A DNA stretch of 44,313 bases from Aphanocapsa sp. GSE-SYN-MK-11-07L. Lineage in GTDB: Bacteria; Cyanobacteriota; Cyanobacteriia; Thermosynechococcales; Thermosynechococcaceae. Positions 35,828-42,402 of this stretch are shown here, one piece after another. Under the pieces are notes generated by a model. That model had not been told where the DNA came from. It made no database searches and saw only the letters and a program-made list of their open reading frames with translations. Location: the NCBI GenBank assembly GCA_019359715.1, contig JAHHGS010000102.1, forward strand, positions 1 through 44,313, read 5' to 3'. Position numbers and translations under genes: made by a program. Within the stretch, counting starts at the first letter, position 1, and each line of letters begins with the position of its first letter.

Positions 35828-36033
35828 GAGGGTGTTTTAAAAGTGCCCGGCTAAGATGTTTAGCTCTCGCAGATCCCCCCAACCCCCTTAAAAAGGGGGC
35901 TTCAGAACTCAAAGTCCCCCTTTTTAAGGGAAGCCACTGCGGTGGACGGGTTTCCCGGCTTGGAGCAAGTGGCGCGGATTTAGGGGGATCTTGCAGATAG
36001 AAACGTGGTTATCAAACCTTTTTAAACACCCTC
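35828..36033. mobile_element. 206-bp MITE with 15-bp inverted ends and TTA target duplication
   Basis: GAGGGTGTTTTAAAA (35828-35842) and the reverse of 36019-36033 (GAGGGTGTTTAAAAA) differ at one base. TTA flanks both sides (35825-35827 and 36034-36036). There is no ORF inside. The core holds two GATCCCCC / GGGGGATC arms, so the whole folds into a long hairpin. This end type is like IS5-related elements of cyanobacteria, so a full-length IS with the same ends may move it. Confidence 0.82.
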
Positions 36034-36055
36034 TTAGGCTTAAGGAAATAAATTA

Positions 36056-36793
36056 ATGAATAAACGGCTGTTGACGGGGATGATCGCGGCGGGTGTGGCT
36101 GGCACCGTTCTGCTGACGACGGCCTCTAAATCCTTAGGGTTTGCCTTTACTTTTAGCAATACCACTCCTGCCACGATCCCAGACGGCGATAGTAGCACCA
36201 GTACACCCGGTATTGTTTCGCGAGATATTGTGATCTCAGATCCAGGCTTTATCAGTGACCTAACAGTCACAATTACCGGGCTGAATCATATCTTTGGCGG
36301 CGACCTAATTGCGACCTTAACCAACGTCAACACAGGTACGAGTGTTGATTTGTTCAACCGAATTGGGCGAGTTGCAGCTCCTTCCTATGGTTTCCCCATT
36401 GGAGATAACTCCAATTTCAGGGGCCCCTACAGTTTTAGCAATGCCTTCACGGGCGATATTTGGGCCGCAGCAACCGGTGGTGGTCCTGGCTTCAATATTC
36501 CGGCTGGTAATTATGCCCCTAGTACTTTTAAGACTTCTGGGCCTAATAACGTTGCTCCGCCCTCCTCTTTAGCGCCATTCACTGGGCAAAATTTAAACAG
36601 CACTTGGCGACTGACCGTTTTCGATTGGCTTGAATCAGACACTGGCAGTTTCTCTGGTTGGACGCTTTCGGGTAATGCCACCCCTGTGCCCGTGCCTCCC
36701 CAGGCCATAGGCACAGTGCTGCTAGCGGGTTTGGCCGCAGTCAAAAAGCTGCGGAATCGCAAAGCAAAAGTTGGTGAAGATGCAGCCGGTTAA
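36056..36793 (+). CDS. Exported P-domain protein with C-terminal sorting-type tail
   Basis: A 245-aa protein: a signal peptide (MNKRLLTGMIAAGVAGTVLL), then a proprotein-convertase P-domain (about 30-205: GIVSRDIVISDPGFISDLTV, ITGLNHIFGGDLIATLTN, LNSTWRLTVFDWLESDTGSF), a beta-sandwich usually linked to secreted proteases or surface proteins. There is no protease domain. The end is PVPVPPQAIGTVLLAGLAAV then KKLRNRK: a short motif, a hydrophobic helix and a basic end, like PEP-CTERM signals. The next gene shares this tail. Confidence 0.85.
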   Translation: MNKRLLTGMIAAGVAGTVLLTTASKSLGFAFTFSNTTPATIPDGDSSTSTPGIVSRDIVISDPGFISDLTVTITGLNHIFGGDLIATLTNVNTGTSVDLFNRIGRVAAPSYGFPIGDNSNFRGPYSFSNAFTGDIWAAATGGGPGFNIPAGNYAPSTFKTSGPNNVAPPSSLAPFTGQNLNSTWRLTVFDWLESDTGSFSGWTLSGNATPVPVPPQAIGTVLLAGLAAVKKLRNRKAKVGEDAAG

Positions 36794-36885
36794 GGCAAAG
36801 CTTTGGCTGTTGGTGTAGCAGGCTGGGCAAACCGTTGAGTGTTCCTGGCTATCTCAGCTATTTCTCGTTAATTTGGGGTGAACTC

Positions 36886-37455
36886 GTGAAAATTCAATTT
36901 ATCGGAGCGATCGCGGCAGGCGTTGCCAGTCTGGCGGTGGCTGTTCCTGCCCAGGCTTTTTTTTACAACGGCTCCACCGCTGGGCAACCCACCTGGAATC
37001 GACCGGAGCCAAATGGGACACTGCCGCCTGATACTCTAGATAGCTCTGCTACCAGTACCCCCTATCAGAACCTGGACTTCCTGGTTGATACCAGCGGCTC
37101 CTATACTATTTCCGCCCTGACCACTGGTTGGCCAATGGCGCTTTTTCTGTACGAAAACAGCTTTAACCCAACTCAACCCCTCACCAATGTCAGAATTGGC
37201 AATATTGATGGGCTGGGGGCAACCAATCCTCAGTTTGACTTTACCTTGACGGCTGGTGTGCAATACTCTCTGGTCGCGACTGGTTTCTTCAACGATGATA
37301 GTGGTACCTACACAGGTTTTATTAATGGGCCAGGGCAAGTCACTCAAGTACCCGTGCCACCCCAAGCCGTCGGAACGGTGCTGTTAGCAGGTTTAGCAGC
37401 TATTAAGCAGCGACGCGATCGCAAAGCTGCGGTTCATAAATCCATGAAGAACTAA
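36886..37455 (+). CDS. Exported protein with the same C-terminal sorting-type tail
   Basis: A 189-aa protein. The GTG at 36886 after GGGGTGA gives a clean signal peptide (KIQFIGAIAAGVASLAVAVPAQA); an upstream ATG adds 17 residues before it. The mature part is strand-rich (FLVDTSGSYTISALTTGWPM, FDFTLTAGVQYSLVATGFF) and resembles a short bacterial pre-peptidase or P-domain-like sandwich. The tail PVPPQAVGTVLLAGLAAI then KQRRDRK matches the upstream protein. It is probably displayed or released by the same sorting route. Confidence 0.78.
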   Translation: MKIQFIGAIAAGVASLAVAVPAQAFFYNGSTAGQPTWNRPEPNGTLPPDTLDSSATSTPYQNLDFLVDTSGSYTISALTTGWPMALFLYENSFNPTQPLTNVRIGNIDGLGATNPQFDFTLTAGVQYSLVATGFFNDDSGTYTGFINGPGQVTQVPVPPQAVGTVLLAGLAAIKQRRDRKAAVHKSMKN

Positions 37456-37492
37456 TCCAGTAACAAACTGCAATATTATAGTTTCCGGGCGC

Positions 37493-37729
37493 TCACGGCG
37501 ATCTGCTCTCATTTTGGCGAGGCAATCCCTCGCGATCCATAAAAGCAATTAAGACAGCAGTACTCTTATCCCAAGCTTGGGGATCAACCTTGGGATTATA
37601 TTGGCGATCGCCTTGAGTGCGTCGCTGGAATTCAGCATAAAAACCAGCATCTTGGTGCGCTTGTCCTTGCTCAATTAGGCTCCAAAATTCTTGCTCAGAT
37701 AAACTGCTGTACTGATCGTAGCTAGACAT
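37493..37729 (-). CDS. Hypothetical protein, second of a coupled pair
   Basis: 78 aa from the ATG at 37729 (MSSYDQYSSLSEQEFWSLIE, then AEFQRRTQGDRQYNPKVDPQ). The ATG overlaps the end of the upstream 67-aa gene by 8 bp, so the two are co-translated. The layout and sizes are like toxin-antitoxin pairs, but no toxin fold is recognised, so this is only a suggestion. Confidence 0.55.
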   Translation of the reverse strand: MSSYDQYSSLSEQEFWSLIEQGQAHQDAGFYAEFQRRTQGDRQYNPKVDPQAWDKSTAVLIAFMDREGLPRQNESRSP

Positions 37730-37925
37730 AAAATTCACCCTCGCTAAAACTAGCGTCAATATAAATTGTGTAGCGGTAGCGCCATCGATAATTAATTGAC
37801 TGCTCAAACAGGATGACAACTTCTCCACCGGGCATCACATCAACAAATCTGGCGCGCCATTGCAAGGGCAGTCGATAACGAAGAACTTCAAACAGCCGCT
37901 GAAGCTGCACTTCATTTGGCTGCAT
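37722..37925 (-). CDS. Hypothetical protein, first of a coupled pair
   Basis: 67 aa from the ATG at 37925 (MQPNEVQLQRLFEVLRYRLP, then a strand-rich GGEVVILFEQSINYRWRYRY). It has a compact alpha/beta look. Its stop overlaps the start of the following small gene. I recognise no family. A GTG at 37937 would add four residues. Confidence 0.55.
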   Translation of the reverse strand: MQPNEVQLQRLFEVLRYRLPLQWRARFVDVMPGGEVVILFEQSINYRWRYRYTIYIDASFSEGEFYV

Positions 37926-38099
37926 CACCAGTCCCACTATTGATCAATTCTCGCTATGCCGCTTTGGTAATGATGGAGAGTAGGGGCATTGAATAAAGTC
38001 GTAAATTGCTCGTAGTTAAGTGATTTTATTGCAGGATAATATTTCAGTGCCCCCAATTGTGCCCCCTGAAGATTATTGCTAGCTTGTTTTACAGAACTG
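37926..38099. other. Gap with a GTGCCCCC direct repeat
   Basis: GTGCCCCC occurs twice with a 4-bp spacer at about 38048-38067. It sits at the border between the core-like genes and the phage-like region, so it may belong to an attachment site. I cannot show this, because the other end of the element is outside the window. Confidence 0.3.
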
Positions 38100-38360
38100 C
38101 TAACCTTTGCCAAGCAGCCTCGCTAACCCCGCAAACAGCACATCGGCTTTATCCACAACGCCGCCAAAAATCACCACAGCTCCGGCAGTGATGATGATAG
38201 TTGTAGCCATGCGGGTCATGCCTTCGGAGGCTTTGACATAGGCATCAAACTTGGTTTCAGCTTTCTCTAGTCGGCTATCGAGGCGGGTAATATCTCCGTC
38301 AATTTTGTCCAAGCGCTCTAAGACTAAGCGCTGAAAGTCGTTATCTGTGGCTTGAGTCAT
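38100..38360 (-). CDS. Coiled-coil plus membrane helix protein, 86 aa
   Basis: The N-terminal part is a heptad coil (FQRLVLERLDKIDGDITRLD, then SRLEKAETKFDAYV). A single membrane helix follows (ATTIIITAGAVVIFGGVV). This architecture is like small phage or mobile-element membrane proteins, but the identity is unknown. It lies last in a leftward set with the ribbon-helix-helix candidate. Confidence 0.55.
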   Translation of the reverse strand: MTQATDNDFQRLVLERLDKIDGDITRLDSRLEKAETKFDAYVKASEGMTRMATTIIITAGAVVIFGGVVDKADVLFAGLARLLGKG

Positions 38361-38484
38361 CTTGTTCTATCCTGCTCCTCCCAGAGCTTCATCTCTTTTT
38401 TGAACTGCTCAATCGCCGGATTATACAGCGATTCAGGCTCTTCTTAAGCCTTCTGGGTCTTGAGCTACCCATTCAGGGGAACTG
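38361..38484 (-). pseudogene. Possible small frameshifted gene
   Basis: Two minus-strand frames read as one short acidic protein when joined: LIDSSPEWVAQDPEGL then, after a shift near 38446, EEPESLYNPAIEQFKKEMKL and WEEQDRTR, ending just before the 86-aa gene. The family-B palindrome at 38411-38433 lies inside it. There is no good start; a TTG overlaps the stop of the 198-aa gene. Weak evidence. Confidence 0.3.
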
Positions 38485-39081
38485 TCAATCAAGGTTGTAT
38501 TTTTTCTGGAATTCAACGAGGGTGGGTGGTAGTTTAATCGCCAGAGACTTTGGCGATTTTGGGTCTTCTGTGAACTTTCCTACCTTCTTTAGGTTTTTCC
38601 AAAACAATGGAATCTTAAATTCCGCTGCTCCTTTGCCAGAAGACATCCGTTGCTGGATACAAGAGCCTTCCAGGCACCAAGCGCGAAAAGCTAAATACTC
38701 AGCCTCTGATTCAAAAGCTTGGGTCATACAGCCTCTCTTTAGTTTTTCGAGGTGCTTTTCCTGGCTGAGATGCTTTTCCCACCTTGCCTCATCTTGCTTG
38801 AAATCTTCGGTCAGCCGACTAAAATGTTCTTCGTCCTTCGCTTGCCATTCAGGGTGATAATTCGGTTCCCGTGGAGCATCATAGGGAATCTGCCAAGGGG
38901 GCAATAGACGATCGCGCTCAATCTTTTCGTAAATCGCCTGTCGAATGAACTCGCTGCGATTAGGAAGTGAGTTGAGTAAAGCTTCAATTTCTGCGGTTAC
39001 AGCAGCCGTGGCCCTTCCGCGCGTTAGCCCTTTGCCTTTCGGCCAACGGGTTTCATGATTTTTTGGGTTTTTGCTTGGCAT
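38485..39081 (-). CDS. Ribbon-helix-helix-like protein, 198 aa
   Basis: Begins MPSKNPKNHETRWPKGKGLT. Residues about 27-55 (AAVTAEIEALLNSLPNRSEF then IRQAIYEKIERDR) fit a strand-helix-helix DNA-binding unit like the CopG/MetJ family. The middle is a charged helix (EEHFSRLTEDFKQDEARWEK) and the end is variable. It is divergent from the 251-aa gene. If it is a repressor it may bind the inverted repeat in that gap. A palindromic repeat (38536-38558) lies in its coding sequence. Confidence 0.6.
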   Translation of the reverse strand: MPSKNPKNHETRWPKGKGLTRGRATAAVTAEIEALLNSLPNRSEFIRQAIYEKIERDRLLPPWQIPYDAPREPNYHPEWQAKDEEHFSRLTEDFKQDEARWEKHLSQEKHLEKLKRGCMTQAFESEAEYLAFRAWCLEGSCIQQRMSSGKGAAEFKIPLFWKNLKKVGKFTEDPKSPKSLAIKLPPTLVEFQKKYNLD

Positions 39082-39083
39082 TT

Positions 39084-39120
39084 ACGTAGAATCACTGATA
39101 ATAAACCCAGTATACTACGT
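39084..39120. promoter_or_regulatory. Inverted repeat in a divergent promoter region
   Basis: ACGTAG (39084-39089) and CTACGT (39115-39120) are inverted, with GTATAC just inside the second arm. The site starts only 3 bp before the start of the ribbon-helix-helix gene. It is a reasonable operator for that protein. The arms are short, so chance is not excluded. Confidence 0.3.
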
Positions 39121-39207
39121 TATATTTAATTCATGAGGCAAATCGCTACAGCCTCTCGCTACCACTACCGCCCACCCTCTACATTCCTGGGCAAAGGACT
39201 TTCAATC

Positions 39208-39963
39208 ATGTCTAATTACAATCCCTACACCGCCGCTTTTGCTGCTCTGACCAATTCCCAAGCACGTCAGTTCTATGCACAAACAGCCAGAGAGCATTCA
39301 CAGTTGCTTGAAAGCTCTCTCGTCAATGCGATGACACTCTGTCTGATTGTCATTCGCCTGGGTCAGCTCACCCGCGAGTTCATTGAGTGGCAAAAACGGG
39401 AGGAACCTTCCCCCCGTTTATTGCCAAGTAAAAACCGCAATTTGCAGAATTTGAACGGCAAAACCCGAACGGTTCAGGTTTTGTCGTTGCCGCCGGCTGC
39501 TGCCCCGATTGCCTTAATCGCCGGAGTCTCCAGCGATTTGCCCGAAGGAAGGTGTCCGGCGGAAGATTCCCCCGGCACACTTCCGCAAGTCTCCAGCGCC
39601 CCTCGCCGGGTATTGATTACGCCAGCGCCGCAGACAGAATCGCCAGAGGATCTGGCGATTGACAACTATTGGTCATCTGACGATCGAGAAGAGTTTTTGC
39701 CGTCGATCACACAACGTCAGCTTGACGCTGCACAGGCAGCAAAAACGGGCGGAATCTTCCCCCCGTTTGTTGCTGAAGTCTATGCCCTTGGGACTGAGTT
39801 AGAAGCCAGCATGGCGAAAACAGATGACATGCTGCGAGAGATGAAAACGGCTGTCCTAGACTCGATGACCATTCGCCAGCTCAAGGCGATCGCTCGTGAT
39901 CGCAAGCTCGCCGGCTACGGTCGGATGACTAAAGCTAAGTTAGTCGAGGCGTTGTCTCGATAG
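39208..39963 (+). CDS. Unknown 251-aa protein with SAP/Rho-N-like end, full of palindromic repeats
   Basis: The ATG at 39208 gives MSNYNPYTAAFAALTNSQAR. The first 65 residues are helical; about 65-190 are low-complexity and Pro-rich; the last 35 (DSMTIRQLKAIARDRKLAGY then GRMTKAKLVEAL) resemble a SAP or Rho N-terminal nucleic-acid-binding motif. At least six long palindromes interrupt the middle (see repeats), two of one family being read in different frames, so much of this part may be repeat insertion rather than a designed domain. It converges with the capsid gene. Confidence 0.6.
   Translation: MSNYNPYTAAFAALTNSQARQFYAQTAREHSQLLESSLVNAMTLCLIVIRLGQLTREFIEWQKREEPSPRLLPSKNRNLQNLNGKTRTVQVLSLPPAAAPIALIAGVSSDLPEGRCPAEDSPGTLPQVSSAPRRVLITPAPQTESPEDLAIDNYWSSDDREEFLPSITQRQLDAAQAAKTGGIFPPFVAEVYALGTELEASMAKTDDMLREMKTAVLDSMTIRQLKAIARDRKLAGYGRMTKAKLVEALSR
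39389..39775 (+). repeat. Family A palindromic repeats inside a gene (three copies plus one relative)
   Basis: Copies: 39389-39425, 39547-39584 and 39737-39775. Each has a GGAA-nn-TTCC tip, then a mismatch facing C (A, C and C in turn), then a 4-7 bp stem (AAACGGG/CCCGTTT in the first and third), then a one-base bulge on the right arm, then an outer stem of 4-6 bp. A related palindrome at 39454-39488 (arms AACGGCAAAACC and GGTTTTGTCGTT) has a C-A mismatch at a like place. The first and third copies are 349 bp apart in register, so they are read in different codon frames. Confidence 0.8.
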
Positions 39964-39989
39964 CAGACAAAAATACCCCCAGAGCGCTA

Positions 39990-40010
39990 ATTGCCAGAGA
40001 ATCTGGCAAT
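39990..40010. terminator. Hairpin between convergent genes
   Basis: ATTGCCAGA, loop GAA, TCTGGCAAT, with outer CCCCCA/TGGGGG that may extend the fold. It lies 27 bp after the 251-aa gene stop and 33 bp past the capsid gene stop, where a two-way terminator is expected. There is only a short T run on each side. It is also the family-B repeat copy. Confidence 0.45.
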
Positions 40011-40042
40011 TTGGGGGCAAGTCATTGTCATCAGAGAGAAAG

Positions 40043-41860
40043 CTAGGTTGTAATGCAGTCTGTGATGGCTGCAAAGGAAGCGGGCCGACGAATTCCGATA
40101 TCGAGCGTCATCATCGCCCTAACCGCGATTCTGCCAGCGCTGAAATCGTTCTCTCCGTAGGGATTTGAGAGGATTTCCATCGCGCCCCACTGACCGATCA
40201 AAAGGTCTGCCCAATTGGCAAAGAGAATGGCGCTCAGGTTGGTTCCTGAACCCTTGGCCAGGTTGGAGGGAATGTTATTGGAAATCCCACATCTATAACC
40301 ATTCAATCGCTCAAAGCCTGGCGTAGATTGACCGCTATCGCCAATGATGAATTCGCTGGATGGCGAGGGTTTCAAGGTGTTTTTCAGTACGCCCCTGACC
40401 TTGGAATTAGTCAGGTAGCCCAAGCTGCCCACATCGGCATTCGCATTGGAGAGCAACGTTTCCAGGGCAACGACATTAGCCCAGCTGGGAGCTGCCCCGT
40501 TAGCACCTAAGGCGACTGAGCCAATCCCAGGAGTGTTGAGAATGCCGCGCGGAACCCCACCCGTACCAGAGCCAGCAATGGAAACTCTATCAATTTCAGT
40601 TGCCAGGATGGCGGCAAAGTCGCTTCGGATCAAATCCTCGATCGCTGGAGTGGCTTGAAGCAACGTCAATCGGCTAAATCGGCTCAGAGCACCAACCGTT
40701 CGAGGTCTTAGCGAAACCACGTCAAACAAGCCCTCGGATTGGGTAATAGGGGCATCTTCAGCCACCCAAAACGTGTTGGCGGAGGCGGTTCTTCTTGGCA
40801 CATCAGTATTTCCGACCAATCCGCTTAACAAACTTGCGCCCAGCTGCAACGTCAAACAGCGATTTCTGAGTGCATCAACGAAGCTCTCACTTAGCAAATC
40901 AGTCGCGACCAAATTCCCCCCGGTACTGGGTGTTCCGACCATGTAGGTCGCCCGTTTCTGGCTGGTAAACATCAGGTCATGAACCGGGATTAAAAGCCCC
41001 TGTGGTGGCTTACTTGAACGCTGGGCTAGGGCTTCATGACACTCACGCTCAAAGCCTGCTCCAGACCAGTCTTTCTCTGCCCAAGCCAAGATAGCGCGGG
41101 CCAAACTGTATTTTTTTTGATCAGACCGGCTTAAACCAAGTACCGATTCGTTGGGAATCGCCGCAACTGGCGACTGGGTATTAGACATGATCGAATCAAG
41201 CAGCAGCCCTCTCGCCGTTTCTAAATCTGTTCCCTGTGAAATCAACCTTTCAGCCAACTCTTCTCGCCCGTGGCGCTGTCCATAGCCGCGAATGGAGCTA
41301 ATCCGATCGCGCTCTTTTTCTTCAATTTCACGTATTTCATAGGTATTCATTCCGTTTCCTCCTTTGTTAGTAAATCTTTGTCGGCCCAATCCCACCGTTG
41401 GATCGACGGGCACAGCAGTCAGCGAAATTTCCACCGGCCGCCAGCGGGTGATCAGCACTTCCTCACCGTTTTGGACGGCGGCCATAATCTCGTAGCGGCA
41501 GGAGATGCCCCGCAGGGTGCCTTCTTGCACCTGGGCGCGGCGCAATGGCGCATCACCCAGCGCTGACCACTTGGCAATACAGCGCCCCCGCCGATTCTCA
41601 ATTCGGGCATCGATGATAGAGCCGATAATATTGTCGGAATCATGGTTCCAAAGCCAGTTGGCCACCCCCGATCGTAGGTAAGACAGGTCTACCGCCTCTG
41701 GCTCATGGCTGAGGATTTCGAGGCCCCAAGGGCGCTTGTAGGGGTACTCGCTGGAAAAGGCGAACTCAATCGTGTCTGCGCTTTGCTTCTCAACCGAAAG
41801 CGGCAATACCGCTTCAAGCTTTCGATTGAGTAATGATCTTACATTGAACGGCAATGCCAT
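40043..41860 (-). CDS. HK97-type prohead protease fused to major capsid protein
   Basis: A 605-aa fusion. Residues about 30-160 are a prohead protease (S78/U35): LWNHDSDNIIG holds His73, TLRGISCRYEIMA holds Ser120 at the HK97 His-Ser spacing, and VEISLTAVPVDPTVGLGR is the family end. A linker with charged helices (IREIEEKERDRISSIRGYGQ) leads to an HK97-fold capsid protein from about 270 (GGNLVATDLLSESFVDALRN, ITQSEGLFDVVSLRPRTVGA, LIRSDFAAILATEIDRVSIA, SGTGGVPRGILNTPGIG, AVRAMMTLDIGIRRPASFAA). Protease and capsid are usually separate genes. The fusion lets the protein cut itself during assembly. Confidence 0.92.
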   Translation of the reverse strand: MALPFNVRSLLNRKLEAVLPLSVEKQSADTIEFAFSSEYPYKRPWGLEILSHEPEAVDLSYLRSGVANWLWNHDSDNIIGSIIDARIENRRGRCIAKWSALGDAPLRRAQVQEGTLRGISCRYEIMAAVQNGEEVLITRWRPVEISLTAVPVDPTVGLGRQRFTNKGGNGMNTYEIREIEEKERDRISSIRGYGQRHGREELAERLISQGTDLETARGLLLDSIMSNTQSPVAAIPNESVLGLSRSDQKKYSLARAILAWAEKDWSGAGFERECHEALAQRSSKPPQGLLIPVHDLMFTSQKRATYMVGTPSTGGNLVATDLLSESFVDALRNRCLTLQLGASLLSGLVGNTDVPRRTASANTFWVAEDAPITQSEGLFDVVSLRPRTVGALSRFSRLTLLQATPAIEDLIRSDFAAILATEIDRVSIAGSGTGGVPRGILNTPGIGSVALGANGAAPSWANVVALETLLSNANADVGSLGYLTNSKVRGVLKNTLKPSPSSEFIIGDSGQSTPGFERLNGYRCGISNNIPSNLAKGSGTNLSAILFANWADLLIGQWGAMEILSNPYGENDFSAGRIAVRAMMTLDIGIRRPASFAAITDCITT

Positions 41861-42069
41861 CTTAGTTAATGCCCTTAACTTGAATTAATTATCCTCATTT
41901 TGCAAGGGTTTTGGGGTGAAACGGCGGCGGCAATCGTGACTTTCTGGTCTGTGGCGGCGGCAATGATTTTTCAGAAATTTCTGTCTCTAGAAATAGACTG
42001 CGGCTTCGCACCCCGCAATGGTTTACCCCCAGGAAGTACCTTGGCTTTTACCAGCCAGGGGGTAAGAGT
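41861..42069. other. Gap upstream of the capsid gene with a long hairpin
   Basis: GCAATGG (42015-42021) and CCATTGC (42073-42079) enclose TTACCCCC (42023-42030) and GGGGGTAA (42058-42065). The two stems stack into a large hairpin at the end of the 110-aa gene, so it may end upstream transcription or protect RNA. GGCGGCGGCAAT also occurs twice near 41923-41960. The capsid promoter must lie between. Confidence 0.5.
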
Positions 42070-42402
42070 TCACCATTGCAAATGGTAAATCATCTCGTCA
42101 CCAAACTCTTCGCACTCAACTCGTGCAGCCTGTGAAGGCACTTGGTCATCAGGGTAAATCAGGCTGATGACCACCGGCTTGCTTTTGCCAAAGACGACCT
42201 GGCAGGCGCGATTCAGTACGCCTTTGTAGCCACGCAATCTGTAGGCAATGTCAGGGTCTGTCACCAGGATGTGCAACGCCCCAGCAACTTCATCATCAAG
42301 CAGGTAGGACAGTCCCCCAGCGCCGGCATAAATCAAGTTGCTGACTGCTGAGGGCAGGGCAAGCAGGTATTGCCTGAACAGAAATTCATGGGGTTGCATC
42401 AT
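42070..42402 (-). CDS. Hypothetical phage-region protein, 110 aa
   Basis: The ATG at 42402 follows GAAGGTGG at 6 nt and overlaps the stop of the previous gene (ATGA). It begins MMQPHEFLFRQYLLALPSAV and has VAGALHILVTDPDIAYRLRG and a C-terminal strand-rich part. I recognise no family. Placed between the helicase genes and the capsid gene, it may be a head-related or regulatory protein of the element. Confidence 0.6.
   Translation of the reverse strand: MMQPHEFLFRQYLLALPSAVSNLIYAGAGGLSYLLDDEVAGALHILVTDPDIAYRLRGYKGVLNRACQVVFGKSKPVVISLIYPDDQVPSQAARVECEEFGDEMIYHLQW

Larger units (their letters stand above)
38411..40011. repeat. Family B small palindromic repeats (five 23-bp copies)
   Basis: Copies: 38411-38433, 38536-38558, 39516-39538, 39638-39660 and 39989-40011. 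The type arms are AATCGCCAGA and TCTGGCGATT around a 3-base loop (39638). At 39989 the arms are AATTGCCAGA and TCTGGCAATT: C to T and G to A changes that keep pairing. The copies at 39516 and 38411 have a C-A mismatch at arm position 7 and a changed tip. Four copies sit within coding or near-coding sequence. The last copy also serves as a hairpin between two convergent genes. Confidence 0.8.

Noticed and set aside
38048-38067. GTGCCCCC direct repeat as an attachment site
   Set aside because: A pair of 8-mers 4 bp apart is too little, and the far end of the element is outside the window.
41156-41175. Further copy of the family-B palindrome in the capsid gene
   Set aside because: AATCGCC and GGCGACT arms occur, but the unit is 20 bp, one arm has a mismatch and the tip differs; chance cannot be excluded.
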